Shown: positions 23,523 through 37,500 of the stretch, in pieces
How positions within the stretch are numbered: the stretch's first letter is position 1
Layout: every line of letters starts with the position of its first letter
Assembly (NCBI GenBank): GCA_008921705.1
Contig: VFFE01006593.1
Span: 310,001 to 374,000 of the forward strand
Direction of reading: 5' to 3'
Length of the DNA stretch: 64,000 bases
From: Burhinus oedicnemus
Taxonomy: Eukaryota; Chordata; Aves; Charadriiformes; Burhinidae
Notes under the pieces: model-generated
What the model saw: only the letters and a program-made list of their open reading frames with translations
Told to the model about the DNA's origin: nothing
Databases searched by the model: none
Made by a program: the position numbers and the translations under genes

Positions 23523-26500
23523 CTGCAAAGAAGAATTTTTTTCCATTAGTGTGGTAAGAGTGTTCAAGATGCACTGTTCTCTGCACCCTGCATTACTCCT
23601 TAAAAAAATCAGGAGAAGCATTAGTCATCATGGGGAGGGAAAAAAGATTTTGGTAATTTAGCCCCAGCCCTTGAAGATTTCAATACAGCAACTATTGGCC
23701 TCCACAGAAGGCTGCTCAGTGTTCAGCTTTCTACTGGAATTTTTCCAAATTTCTACTGGAATAACCCCTGTATAAAGTGTAGTTTTATTTTGCCAGCACA
23801 GTTAAGCCAAAAAAAAACCAACCCCAACCCTCTAGCACAGACAAGTTATGCTAGCATACAGTGATTTAAGCTATACTGTATAATTTAGAAACCAAGCTTG
23901 ATTAAGCTACTCCTCTTTCCACATGTTTACAAGAGACACAATCACAGAGATATATGAGGTTTTGTTCTTTGAACTGTTCTTGTACAGTTGAGGCAGCACT
24001 GCTTTTAAGAGCAGATGAATTTGTAGTTCTTTGCAGGAGGACAGGCACACTGTAACTCCAGTGTGATCTGGCACTTAAATTGGTGTCTAAAGTCAATTGT
24101 GTGTGGAAACCGCAGCTAATATGAATTGCTGTGGTCAGACACAAAACAAAGTGTTCAAGAATTGTAGTTTCACTTCACACCTCAGGTCTTCTTTGCAGCT
24201 TTCTCTAACAAAGACGTGACTGAACAGACACCCACTGCCCTCATGGCCCACAAGTGGCTTCCATGAAATCTCTAAATCTTAACCAAGTCCTGCTTCTCTC
24301 TCAGATGCACCTGCTTTTTCTTGGCAAGATGTCATCAGAGCCCTTCCCAAGCCAACTACCATCAGCCAGCTGGCAAACACTTAACCCCTTTCCCTTCTGA
24401 CAGCTCCTTGTAGGTTAAGGTCTGCATTTAGCTGTCTTGCCTTTCCTTGGTTCCTGACTATTTTGCATGCTGCTCCCTTTCACTCTAAAGCAATCTTGTT
24501 TCCCACGTAGCTGTCCATTGCAAAACATTCATTGCACAGGTCCTAGTTAATATTTGCCTTCTACCCAGCTAGAAATGGCTGGAAGAAGAGATAGTGTGCC
24601 CTCAAAAAACACACATGGCCCTGACTTAGTTTTATATCCAATGTAGTTCACTTTAGTGACAAATAAGCCACACCAGCTCCTTCTTTTGAAACATTTCACA
24701 CAAAGAAGGGTTGGGGTAGTAGGGATTAAGACACAGAGCAGAGTTCAACACTTTAATATAACAGCCTCCAAGTATGTACTTCTTTTACACAGCTTATCTG
24801 ACAAAGCACTCATACCATAGTCTTCATTTAGTTGCCTTGTATGTGGTTTTCCTGTAACTTGCCAATGAGGTGATCATCATTTTTGGAGTTTCGATTTACC
24901 TGCAAAGAGTGGAAAAAGGGAATGAAGAAGGGGGAAAAAGGATTTTACAAAACACATTATTTGGACAGCAGCATACATATACAAAGCCAGATTTTCTACA
25001 GACATCCTAAATGTAAAAGCAAGAACATCCCTCTAAAAGAAAAGAGCAAGAACAAAAATTGCAGTAAAGATTGACCAGGAATTCTAGTGAAGACCTTTGG
25101 AAAATGAAGTTTCTGTCAAAACCAAAATAACATTACACAGGTGTCAAACAAGCAACAAAACCAGGCATAAGTAGCCACTTTGTAAGACAGATTTAACCAC
25201 TAAAAGGAAACAAAGAACACTTAAATTTAGGGCAAGATATGAATAACTAAGCAATCCAAAATTAAGCTTTAAATTTTGCACCCAAGAGTGGATGTCTTCC
25301 TAATATTGTACGCTAAAGCTCAACTTTTTTAAAGTTCTATTCTTTCAAAATTCACACACACCCCCTTCAAATATTGCAGGTGTAAAGCTTAACAAGTCTG
25401 GAAAGAAAGGAAGAAGCCTCTAGCTTTTGTAGTTGCAATACCTCACAGTATACGGAGCATTTCTATTCTGGTCAGTACGGCTTCAAGTGACCACACAAGG
25501 TTTTTACACTTTTTCTTAAGCAGAATATGCAAAGAAACACTACCCAAAATCCACAAATGTGAAACAGCAAGCTTTGTTCACATACCTACAACTTTAGCCT
25601 TGTAGTGCCTTCTATCCCAGTGTCAGCAATAAGAAATGCCCCTGTGATACAAGCACAGAAGCTCAAAAATCTCACTTACATAGAGACAATAGCAATTTCA
25701 CTGATGACACTGCCTACGTACTTAGTTTGGAAAACTGTTTCAGCTCAAAGTTTTCTGGGCTCAAAGGAAAAATGTACGTGAAGTCTTTTATGAAACAAGG
25801 AAAAAAAAAATCCAACAACAAACAAACAAAACCCTGCACCACCAACCAATCATGTTTGTGGTTCGAGCTACTAAAAAAGAAAAGGTTTGATTTCCAAGTC
25901 ACTTTCCTAATATTTATCTTCCCATAGTTAAAATACAACTTACTACCACTCCTTCAAATTTCTAAAATTACTATCTTGAAAACCAACATAGAAAACATGT
26001 GGACCTAATTTAAGATATTGACATTTTGTTCTTTGCAGGATGTCTGCCTTCACAGAACTTGCCCTTTTACTTGCCTTAGGCACACTGCCAACTTTAAAAG
26101 CCATAAGAACAGGTTTAGAGACATATTGGGTCCCTAAGTCTGCATGTTGTGGAATTAGCAAACTTGTCCTTCAGGAAGCTATGCCAAACACATAACTCTG
26201 TCTTTGTTTTTCAAATTTTCTGTCTCCAATTTTTAAAATATTTTACTTGTAAATAACTTATAAATACATGGATGTGACAGATCCTTGCAAAGGCCAACAC
26301 AATGAAAAAGCGCTCAAGACAGTAGCATAGAAAGCATCTAAGCCCCTCAATTGCATATCAGCACATCACTGTTAATTTAAGTGGCTTTCAATATTGATCA
26401 CTCTCTATTGGGACTCATTACAGCAAGGGTGACCAACAGATCCTCAGCCTTTAAGCCATACATAAAACCACAGAAATTGTGGTTCAAAGGCAGCTCATGA

Positions 26501-28720
26501 TCATCTCTGCAAACAACACGATAGCATAGAGGTGTAAAGTGCCCCAATTTAGTGGCACACCTATACAAAAGAACTGCATTAACTTTTTAAGTAAAACTTT
26601 AATACAGTTTAATTGAAAGGGAGTGGAGGATAGGGGGCGGAGAACCAAACGCATGTATGGCTACTTGCTCCAAAGTACAATCACCAAAACAAGATTTCAA
26701 CCCACCACAACAATTCATACAGCTCACGCCTTGTTCCTTGTTGTGCTTACTCCTATCAACACGAGTAAGCTGTTAAGCTGCCTACCAGGGTTAAACCACG
26801 ACAGCAAAGCAAGATAAAATTTCTAACAGACTGTACCTTGTTTCCGGCCTCCCACTTTCCTGAGGTCCCAACATTCCTGTCTAACATGCTCAATACTGCA
26901 GCTGATTATTTTACAGGGGCATGCTTGAACGTCGAGTCACACAAAACGATGCACAAGCACGCTCTAGAAGTGGACTTGGTTATCCACTGTGGTATTCTGA
27001 CACTGGAGTGATAACCACAAACTTTAGTCCTTAAACACCTCCTTTCCAGACAATCCTGCAAGTTGCAGGACTACAGAAAAGTCATACCTTTAAGGAAAAT
27101 CAATTATCCAAGACATTCTGTTAAAGCTACATCAAAATGAAGTCACAGAAATCAAAGAAGAATATTCACAAAGAAGCCTGGAATAGTTAAATATTCATAA
27201 GCTAAACTCCTGTTCAACTTTGAGACAAAGTATTAACTGCTTTAAGTCTGAATCTGAACAAAGTGTTTGTCACAGGTACTGCCTCAACTTTCACGAAAGC
27301 ACAGGAGGGGGGAAAAAAAATCCACACACATACACCAAAAAAAAAAAAAAAGATGGATACCTGTAGCTGTACAGAACTGGGCACCACTGGTTGATTCTAG
27401 TACAGTGACCTTGAAAGAAGTGATCTTATCAGTATTCAAATCAACTGAATACAGTACCTCCTTTCCGCATCAAGTAGAAGGAGCGCATTTCACAGTCAGC
27501 TCTTTGAAGCCTTTTCTATGTCATTTCAACTCCTGATACCTGTCAGTATAAATTAATGAGGACTTTAATGTGGAATATTTCTTATTTAAGTCCAAAGTAA
27601 GTTATTACTTTTCCACTAACATTTTCAAAGTACAGCTGAGAGGCATTTAAAAGGACCAGAAAGGCTCATGTAGATAAAACTGTATGTATCAAAAATACAG
27701 TGATGCAAAACAGTAAAAAATTCATGTGTTATGCTCGGGGGGGGGGAAGGAGCAAATCAGTAATATTGTTTAACAAAAAAAAAGTAATGGGTATTTCACA
27801 TTTAAGTTTTAATTTAAAATAACTGAATTAAGGATTCTGCATTATAAAACAATTTTTGTGCAAGAGTTTTATGCCAGTTTCTCAGCTTTTACAGCCCTCC
27901 AATTTCACAATCTCTATGAAAGGCAAGCGTGTTCATTCAGCAGTTCCAACCTGGTTTTTTGAGAATCCAAGCACATACAAACGGTCCAAGTCAAACAAGC
28001 AGATTTAAGTTGCCGCATTTATGAAGAAGAAAAACAAAACACATCCAGCGTTTTGCTCGAGTCCCTGACGAAAACTTTCCGAACTTAAGAGCTGCTGCTG
28101 GAAACACACTGGAACCTTGATTCCGCTCAGTAGCTTTCAATGGACAGCTCGCTCCCACCGAGCCGTGGCTCCACAGGTTGCGACCAGCACCGGTCCGGGG
28201 CTGTCAGAGCAGCTCCTCGCTAGGTTTGATACTGGTGTTTCTTGCAGGCATCTCTTTCATTCAAAGCCTTGCTCTTGTCGTCATACGAACAGTTAAAAAA
28301 AGAGCCCCTGTTTGATCACAGTTATGCAATAAACAGCTTCTGCAGTGTTTGACCGAGTCAAGAAGATTTACGCCAAGCTTTATCCTGCTTCCTGTTACAA
28401 GTACTTTAAAAAATGTGGTAGCCTTCAGCACTCCTACAGTCTTCATTTTTATACCGTACTTCCTACCTGGGTTTGTAGAATGCGATACACAGTGAGGAAG
28501 CAGACACGAATGCAAAACAAATAAAAAAAAATTACTTCCAAGGAAGTTATTTGGTGCCAGAAAAGCTGGAAAACCAGCAGCCACGCACAGAGGCAGCAGG
28601 ACTGTAGGAGCACACTGCGCACCAAAACAAACGGCCTCAGAACACGTCTGAAATTAACAGAAACCGAGGGGTTTGGGGTTGGGTGGTTTTTTTTTTGGAA
28701 ACCATCAGCACTGCAGCCTA
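23523..28720 (-). other. IL1R1: Presumed IL1R1 5'UTR intron region
   Basis: This 5.2 kb lies between the first coding exon and the CpG island, with no coding signal. A C-rich/A-rich run with a 10-G stretch lies at about 27738-27747 and an A run at 27339-27353. It may contain one or more noncoding exons (see 24816-24899). Confidence 0.45.
24816..24899 (-). other. Candidate noncoding 5' exon
   Basis: On the minus strand, a pyrimidine-rich tract ends CTCTTTGCAG at 24900, and 84 bases later there is ATG/GTATGAG at 24816-24811. The pair has the shape of a small 5'UTR exon. It rests only on splice-site likeness. Confidence 0.2.
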
Positions 28721-29345
28721 CCTGCCCAGGAGCCGATCCCCGCCTCCGCCGCGACCCGCGGACCGCCTGTCCGGCTCCGGCCTGGGGACGCCGGGCCGGA
28801 GGGAGCCCTCCCGCCACCGCCCGCTCCCCACGCTGCCAAACACGAGTCCACGGAGAGGCGGGAGACACGCGGGGAAGGAAAAGCCCCGCTGCCACCCCGG
28901 ACACCCCGCTGCCCTCCCCGTCACGCCGGCGGCGCTGGAAGCCGAGCCGAGCCCCGGGAGGGAGGGGGGAAGCGAGGCGGCTGTGGTTGCTGCTATAGCT
29001 ACAGCCGCCCCCGCGCCTCCCGCCGCCCTTTCTCACCTCCGCCCGTCGCTCTTCCTCACCTCCGTCCGCTCCCCGCGCCCCGCCGGCCGCCCCGGCCCGC
29101 GCCACACAGCGGGCGGGCGGGCGGACAGCAGGCCCCGCCTCGCCCGGCGGGCCGCGGCCGCGGCCGGCGCCTCGCCCCTCCCAGCGGCCGCCCCCGGAAC
29201 CGCCCGGGGACCGGCCCACTGGCCCGCTGGCGGCGGACGGGGGTCTGGTCGGCTGCTTCGGTGAGGGCTGCATGGCTGTGGGGAGCCCGGCGAACCGGCC
29301 GGCCCCCACCCACCCCCCGAGGGCGTGCGAGGGTGGCCCTCACGG
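28720..29345. promoter_or_regulatory. IL1R1: CpG island, likely IL1R1 promoter and first exon
   Basis: An abrupt GC- and CpG-rich block stands out in AT-rich surroundings and lies upstream of the IL1R1 start on the minus strand. Minus-strand donor-like sites inside it are CAG/GTAGGC at 28722, GAG/GTGAGA at 29037 and GAG/GTGAGG at 29060, any of which could end a noncoding first exon. No TATA box is evident, as usual for CpG-island promoters. Long open frames here on both strands are composition artefacts. Confidence 0.65.
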
Positions 29346-30250
29346 TGGCCTGCTGTGTGGCCTCCTTTGGGGCATCTCCCCGAAGTTCGAGCTAACCCTG
29401 TTTTCTCTGGCATCAACCCACTTCCTTTAGCCACCACGCCTGGGTTTAGTTCCCCTCCAGGCTGTGATCCCAGCCTGGCCGAGGTGACTTCAGCGCTGTG
29501 TGGACACCGGTTTTCCCTCAGGCTGCCCTCGGGGCTCCATGGCAAACCCTGACCAGGCTGATCTTGGAAAGGGCAAGAGCCCCGCTGCCAGTTCAGTGTG
29601 CCGGCTTTGCCACAGTGTGGGGCTAATGCCCATTTGGCAGCCTGGTGGGAACGGAGACCTTTCACGTTCTTCAAATAACCAGATCCTACCCTTGCACGGC
29701 AGTGCATCCAGGACATGCCGGACATAACCATACCTGCCCTGGGGGACCTGTGTAGCACAAGTGAAACCAGTCCTTGGCGAATCTGGCATCCCACTCATGA
29801 AGCAAGTGGAGGGACTCTCACTTCTGTCTGGTATTTACCAGACAGGTGAGTGCCTGGTGCCACCATTCCCGTATTCCATCACCTGAAGTTGCTCAACCTC
29901 TCTATTTGGAGCAGAGCTTTGTTTGCTTTCCATCACGTAAGTGTTAACTTTTTATCTGATTTGGTCAGCTGTCCCTTCCACTGTGCCAAGGTGTCACTTT
30001 GTCGCTTCAAACAATAGTTTCTTCCTTCAGGGTCTGGGTAGTAACTCTATATAGTTCTCATTCTTTACTTTGATGGTGATATTAAACATGTTCAAACATA
30101 GAAATGCAAATTTGTCTAGACAGGGAGAAGTTTCTCTTGAACTGTTTCATTGTCCATAGTTTTCAGCTCAGTGCCTTTTCCTCTTTGAGTTTGCCTTCAC
30201 CTCCTTCATTTTGGTTCCCATAAGCTCACATTTAGTCACTCCTCAAAGAC
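29346..30250. other. Intergenic, upstream of CpG island
   Basis: Unique-looking DNA between the CpG island and a CR1 copy. No exon or RNA gene is recognised. Confidence 0.5.
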
Positions 30251-31104
30251 ATGACTGTAGGGTATGTAGCACACCAGAAGGCTGTGCTGCCATTCAGCAT
30301 GACCTGGACAGGCTGGAGACAGGCAGAGAGAAACCTCATGAAGTTCAACAAGGGCAAGTGCAGGATCCTGCACCTGGGGAGGAACAACCCCATGCACCAG
30401 GACAGGTTAGGGGCTGACCTGCTGGAAAGCAGCTCTGTGGAAAGGGACCTGGGAGTCCTGGTGGACAACAGGATGACCATGAGCCAGCAATGTGCTCTTG
30501 TGGCCAAGAAGACCAATGGCATCCTGAGGTGCATCAAGACGTGTGTGGCAAGCAGGTCAAGGGAGGTTATCTTCCCCCTCTACTCTGCCCTGGTGAGGCC
30601 GCACCTGGAGTACTGTGTCCAGTTCTGGACTCTCCATTTCAAGAAGGACAGGGAACTGCTGGAGAGAGTACAGCAGAGGGCTACAAAGATGATTAGGGGG
30701 CTGGAACATCTTTCTTATGAGGAAAGGCTGAGAGACTTGGGTCTCTTTAGTCTGGAGAAGAGAAGACTCATCAATGCTTATAAATATTAAAGGGAGGGTG
30801 CCAGGAGGATGGGCCCAGTCTTTTTGCAGTGGTGCCCAGTGATAGGACAAGAGGTAACGGGCACAAACTTGACCATAGGAATTTCCATCTGAACATGAGG
30901 AGGACCTTCTTTACTTTGAGGGTGGCAGAGCACTGGAACAGGCTGCCCAGAGAGGTGGTGGAGTCTCCGACTCTGGAGACATTCAAAACCCGCCTGGACG
31001 CTGTCCTGTGCAGCCTGCTGTAGGTGACTCTGCTGTGGCAGGGGGGTTGGACTAGATGATCTCCAGAAGTCCCTTCCAACCCCTGTGATTCTGTGATTCT
31101 GTAT
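30251..31104 (+). mobile_element. CR1 LINE, 5'-truncated, with partial ORF2 C-terminus
   Basis: A frame at about 30251-30790 carries the CR1 ORF2 C-terminal region: [53 protein letters not shown] and [18 protein letters not shown]. It stops early, after which the DNA continues through TGGAACAGGCTGCCCAGAG and the 3' end TGATTCTGTGATTCTGTATT. It is well preserved, so probably relatively young. Confidence 0.93.
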
Positions 31105-34100
31105 TCAGAGTGATTGCTTATCCCCAGCTCTGCTTTTATTCAAGATCCACATGCATTAACTTTATTTTCATTCCAGTTGAAGTAAACATATATTTTAATA
31201 TGAATTATAAAAATGTAATGTAAGAAGCAGCTTCATCTTGGGGTTTGAACGATTTCCAAACAAATGTGAAGGGACTGTCAGCTTGGTTAAGGGTTTGGAA
31301 AAATGTGGGAAGGCATGTTTTAACTTACTAAATGGTAGAGGAGATCCTCTGTTCCACACTCACAGAACCATTACTCTTTCCCAAGTGGGAAGCTTGGGAA
31401 TTCTTGGGCAGAAGGGCTATTTTGCTTCCCTCTTGGTTTCATTAACACTAATTAGAGGAAAGAAGGGATTCTCATACTGGCCTTCTTCCAGTTTCACAAT
31501 ATCAGGATGAAAAGCTGGTTTGAGCCATGGAGCTCTCAGAGAGGAAAGCTGGGAAATGTTTACCAGCTTATCTGATGATATAAAGGGGGGTAAAACCCTT
31601 TATGAGCTGGATGGGTAAATTTCCATTCCTGTTGCTGTGTGTGATTATAAGCTTTTGCAAGCTCTCATGTCTATTTTAGCTGTGCAAAATGCATTTCCCT
31701 GCTTTTGCCTTCACTGTTTGAGTCAAGGGTGGTGTTAAGGTGACTGGCTAAATTGAGAGAACTTCACAGGCCATAGCAATCTTAAGAACCAAGCTATTAG
31801 AGTGCCCTAAGTGTTCATTTGCCCAATACTTTGTTCCACAATATCTGAAGGATAACAGCAGTACTTCCAAATAAGCTGCACAAATTTTGACAGTTGGTGA
31901 CACATCGGGGTTCAGAGAAAGAAATGCCTCCCAGGAGTTAGCAATGACCAGGAAAGCTCTCCACCGTGTAGCAAAAGAATAGGGAGCATGCCAGAAACCC
32001 AGCAGTCTCAAGGAAGACTAACACTTATATATTGGATGTATATAATACTTGATAAGTGTTGAAGACAAAATGGTCATTTGTAGAATCTGACACACATCAC
32101 TATTTCCATAATTCTGATATCCCATATCTGTCATGACCACGCTTATAAAGTAAAAACTCAAAGTAGTGTCTGGCAGTAATCACTCCGAACCAAAAGTACA
32201 CTTCCAAAAGAATGTACGCAAGTGTCAGCAATGCCAAATTGTGATTCAGGAGCAAAGTATGCATTTTTCTCAGAGCAGAGGATGTTTCCTAGAGTTTCCT
32301 AAGAGTGTTGTGAATGAATTGATCATGAAACATCTAGTAAGACCTCATTTAGAGAGGAGTAATTTTGTGAATTTCTGTTCTTGTTCCACTGTAGAGCTGT
32401 TTTCCCAAGTGAGTTTTACAACCCAACCTGTTACCTCAATTACATAGTCGTCTGTGTGAGCGTACCTAGGCACCGAGTTCACACATAATTGGGAAAAGCT
32501 TGTCATTGCTTTCAGCTGCAGGCCTCTGAGGCATGTTTCAGGGCTCAAACCTCTGGGCTGATGCCAGACTGCTGCTAGCAAGACTGCATTGTTCAGAAAT
32601 CAGTCAGCACCAAGAAGCCAGGCAGAGGTTTGTGTCCTTCAGTATCCTGGAGTAACTGGCCAGGGTGAACTTCAGAGCAACACTAAGCATTCAGAGGCAG
32701 TCTGGTAATTCCACTGAAGTTTTCCACAGGGCTCTTTGGACTTGTAGTTTAATATAGGTTGATGAGCAAAGCAAGCAAGAAACACAAATTTATGCCAGAG
32801 AGCCTGTTTATACTGAGTTAGATCTTGCTACAGCTTGCTGCAGCATCAAAACCTATAGGTCTTTGAGAACAAACCAGTTCTGAGTCTCCTACAGTCTGAA
32901 CAGATCTGTTTTAGCACAACAACAGAGCTTGTACCCACCAAGATCCTAATTCCAGAAAATCTTAAGATGCAGGGGTGGTTGATTTTCTGATCAGCCAAGT
33001 CCAAAACCTAAGTCAAAACTGGGTAGCTACGTATCCTACTAGATCCCTTCCCTTAATGCCCTCTTGTACAAAGCTCACTCTTCTTGGAGAGGACAGGGTA
33101 GCAACTGAAACACAAAGATACAGGCATGGGATTGCCCTCGTAACAGTGCTTTTAGTGTTACTCCTTCAAAGACATGTCAGGCTATTTTGTACACATGGCA
33201 GTAACCTTAAATATGTTTAGATGTATTGAGGCTTGTTCAGTCACACTGTCCAGGATTTCCACACAAAGCAAAGGGAGTTTTTATTTGATCAGGTATATCC
33301 ATCTGCACTTACAGCAAATTTATACTGGATAAAGCAACTGATCTCAAATCGACATTTTAAGTAAGTGAAAAACCTGAACATACCAGTTATCTCAAAAGAC
33401 AGCTTTTGCAATTGGAATCTCATTTAAAATAAAAATACATGTTTAATTTTTCTTTTTAAAAAAGTCAGAAGATCTTTCATCAGTTCTACATGTTTCCATG
33501 TGCTACTGTAGCTTAAGTGGAGGAGGTCTCTGCAGTTACGACTGCCACTGCAACACTTAACCAGAAATGCATGCTACGAGGGTCTTTCTCCTTCAGCCCA
33601 CCCAGCATCACTGTGGATTTCTTTATAGAAAGCTTCTCTTCTGTCTTTTCTGTCACTCTTTTCCATGCTTTCTGAGAGCAATGCCAACAGTTGTTGGGGA
33701 TTTTTCCTTTTTGCCTTCAGCACGCAGATCTATAGCCTTTTTCATTTCCAATGTGACTAAGCAGGTCCAAACCCCTGCTTCTTTGGCTTCACCACATTAC
33801 TACTTAAGTAAATCAGTAGTGCATGTATTGCTGACGTTACCTCAAGAGTTCTCGTTTGAACTGAAGCAGTTCTCAAGGCAGATCCCGGAATGGCTTCAAG
33901 GTTATTATTGGTCTCCTTAGGTCTTCCTTGAGGTGGAGACAGTATGTTGGCACTAACAATACTCATCAGAGCCAAAGCAAGTGACGGCTTCACTAGCCAT
34001 TAGGTGAGTCATTGCAATGAAAATCAAGTTTCACAACTTGATATCTCGGCCTGACACACAGCCACCTCAAGATCTTATCCTGTTTTGTGGGTTAGAGCTC

Positions 34101-35154
34101 TTGGAGTCAGCAGAAGTGCAACTGAAATGGCTGTAATTAACGTGCAGTGAGGTCTGTAAGATGGATGCTGCAGTTTATCCCTCATATATAGCTAGCGTGA
34201 GTTTAAAATGTCCTTGTCTGTAGAAACTATGATCTGTCTGCTCTTATAATGGAGCAGCTCTCTAACTTCTGCTTTTGCAATTTGGTATATACAATGTGCA
34301 CTCAGAAATTATTATTTGATATTGTACAATATAGGGCAAGATGCTGGAAAGGAACCTGGAACTGTGAGCAAAGGAATCCTAGATTTAGCCTTCTCACCCA
34401 GCCAGAATAGGACAGCACACAATAAAATCTGGACAAACTGTACAATGACTGCATGTCTATAATCAGATTATCCAGTGCCTTGCTAGAATAGCATTAAAAT
34501 TACATAAACAAAAGCAAAAAGTAAGATGAGGAAACCCATACAAGAATATTCTTCTTTAAATTGCTAGGAGAGCACAAAAAGGATGTGCACAATTACAGCA
34601 GACCCTGAAATATGGTGATTGAAAAAGAAGGAATCTTTAGGAGCAGTAACTTGCAGTGGATTGAGCTTTGAAATATAAACCTCTGTCTCAGGAGATACCA
34701 GAGTACGTTGGTGATTTCACTCTAGATTAGAAGGAAGAGTTAGCAGCCTTAGAAGCACATAGAAGTGACTGTACTGCTTCTTTCTCCTACCACCTGTAAA
34801 AGCTGTAGCCTCAAAACAGCACCTGAGACATAGGAAACAAAATACAGAGCCACTTTTGCCTGAGCTATGACATTCCTTGCAGCAAAAAAGCACGCAAATC
34901 AGAGAAGCAGATGTGTGGAAGATAATGCTCATGGTAAGATAATTAATTCTCTACATCAATTAATTTCTCATGACTGGAACATGAACCTTTTGCCTTTGGA
35001 GAGTAATTTACTGTCTTTCATAGGACTGAGTTCTAACTGGCTGAACATAAATCACTGTGCTAAGTGCTGCCTCAAATACTTCCAGAGGCTAAGCAGAATA
35101 TTTTGATTAATATTTGCCAAGCAGTTGGTTTTTTGTCTGCTACGTGTGTGTTTA
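31105..35154. other. Intergenic DNA, no gene recognised
   Basis: About 4 kb of AT-rich sequence with short frames only. None has domain likeness or convincing flanking splice sites. Confidence 0.5.
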
Positions 35155-35232
35155 GGGGCCTTGTGCTGGCATTGTCACTGAGTTCTTGCAGAAGGGGCCT
35201 TCTGCTGGCATTGTCACTGAGTTCTTGCAGAA
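35155..35232. repeat. Two-copy 39-bp tandem duplication
   Basis: Unit 1 (35155-35193) and unit 2 (35194-35232) begin GGGGCCTT and end TTCTTGCAGAA. They differ at one base (G versus C at the ninth position). The near-identity indicates a recent event. Confidence 0.95.
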
Positions 35233-37214
35233 GCTTTGATTTTCCTATTTTCTCGCCTTGTTTTTGCTAAAGCGTCATAAAACAAATAAGCAGTACTGCC
35301 ACTGTTAGTAGTTTTTCATTGATTAGTCATCAGAAGCTTTGTGCACAAACTGAATAGGGATCCAACGCTAGCCTAGTTGCAAGGCAGTCTTAGGAAAATC
35401 CCAAGTAATCTGGAATGGTGAACACAGCTAGAATTGCAACATGCTCCCTCACTCAAAGATTTTGTACTCTCATGCTGCTTGGGGAAAATGGCTCATCAGT
35501 TATGCTTATTACTAGATTTTTATTTCTCTATTAATAATAAGTATCCACTGTTCTTTAGTACGTGTTGTAAATTTCAAAATGCAGTTCTTGACACAGTGAT
35601 TTTTCTTGGCAACCGCTGTGTACCCACCCTACTATAAACCCAGGTTGCAAAAAGAGGAGCCAAAGGCGAAGAGCAAGGACAATGGAAAGAGTCAGATTAG
35701 AAATAAGTAGCAACTGGATTTCAGTCATCTAATTAGCAGTACATGTGGAGGGAAATGAACAAAACCACTTTAAATAGAAGACTGCTAGAGCTGTGTCATG
35801 CCATAGTTTTTACTCAGTGCCAGCATGTTAGCTGTAATTAAGATTGATCCACCTTAAAAATGGACAGATTTAAAGCCTACGAGGCAGATTTTCATTGCCG
35901 TTCCTGTATATAAACAAAAGCCTACCTATGACAGAGCCTTCCCTGTTGCATCCGTGTCTTTCATTGTAGCACATTTATCAGGACACACCTATTTTCTCAG
36001 TAGACTTTTAGTCATCAGCAGCATTCATAACACATAACACTATCGAGATGTTTTTGTTTTTTTCCTTTTCCTTCCACATGTCCTTCAAACACAAACATTA
36101 GCTCAGACTTTGTAAGAGAATCTTGCAATTCTCTCTCGTCTTACCCTAAGGAGACCAACTTGTTACAGCACAACAGCTTCTCCTAAATCCTATCCTTGGT
36201 TTTACAGCCCTCAGCACAAACTAAAACAGTCTCCAGCTTTCTTGCTGCCAAGGTGTCAGTGTCCCCCTGCCACACTCCTCTCCTTAGATTTTCCTTCTTC
36301 CCACTCCCCAGCCATACCTGTCGCATTCCTCCTCACAACAGAAGCGAAGGAAGACAATTTCCCTCATGGGCTGCATTATGTTTTGAACTAATAATTTCTT
36401 ATTGCTTCTGAAAGTATCTACAGGAGCTTTTTTTGTTCTGCGCTGAAACTTTCCATTGCCTGAAGAGCTGACATTCTCCTCAGCCAAAAGAAAGCAGAAA
36501 GTAATGTGGAATACAGAAGTAGTTCATGAGATGGTTTTCTGTCAGTCTTTAAAAATGAGTTGGCAGATGCTGACAGTGGTGCTAAGCAATCCCAGCCCTC
36601 AGTAGCATTATACTTTCTCCCTTTCCCTTAGAGACATTAGTTCTGGGTTTACTATAAAACACAACCGGACCATGGCTATAAATTGCCATTTTGGAGATGG
36701 CAGGGGAGGAGGGGAAACAAGAAAAAGAAGGAAAAAAAACCAACAGGAACCCCCCCCAATATTGTTATTTTCAACAGCCACAGAGAGCTTTTCTGCTGAA
36801 TTTAATGAAAATTTCTTCATTTTTACTATTGGCAGTCACTCAAGGACTGTCTTGTTATGGGAGTAGAAGAAAAAATATTGTGTGTATCCTTTCGCCCAGC
36901 TAGTCACCTCTGTTCCCATGGGCTTTGCTTAACTGTGTTAGCAACTGAACTGTGATATGAAAGTTACGGTAAAATACCGGTGATGTGTTCATTGAGTTAT
37001 TGGGCTAGGGATAATATTTTGCCTGGATTTTGGTGATCAAAACCAGCTCTCCACCCACAGTAAACACAGCTGCAGATGGCACAGTAAGCTGCTATGTTCC
37101 AAAATAAATGAAGTTAATTTTGAAATTCTTTGAATTCAAATGCTTTCCTTCTCTGGATTTCCATGTGCTCTTTTTGCCCTCTGTCTTTTCTTTAGATTGC
37201 ACAGAGATGGGTAC
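35233..37214. other. Intergenic DNA, no gene recognised
   Basis: No exon, RNA gene or recognisable transposon is seen. The short frames are not supported by codon pattern or homology. Confidence 0.5.
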
Positions 37215-37380
37215 TGTAGCGGTCACAGTCACGACCTGAGGATGTTACCTCTCCCATAGGTACGTAAAGATGGTGACCGTGGAGTTCACAGGATTCTGCA
37301 GTACACAAGGACCCAAAGGTTGGGGTTTCTGAGAATTTCTTTGTTACAAATTACTACAAAACTACTATCAATAAAAAAAA

Positions 37381-37500
37381 AAGTAAATGTAAATGTAAAT
37401 ATAAATGTGAATAAATGCAAATATATGCTACAAGTCACTACAAAATTACCACTATGAAAGCAAATATATATATATTACAAGAGTAAAGCAAATATACATG
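37381..37500. repeat. AT-rich GTAAAT-type degenerate repeats
   Basis: Several GTAAAT/ATAAAT units follow an A run, then related AAATATA words. The stretch is low-complexity and apparently part of the surrounding LTR-like element. Confidence 0.7.

Noticed and set aside
28449..29395. Long open frames on both strands (up to 286 codons) rich in Pro, Arg, Ala and Gly
   Set aside because: They overlap on opposite strands in a CpG island, have no domain likeness, and arise because GC-rich DNA lacks stop codons.
33567..33920. Plus-strand frame of 117 codons
   Set aside because: No domain, no flanking splice sites and no codon-usage support.
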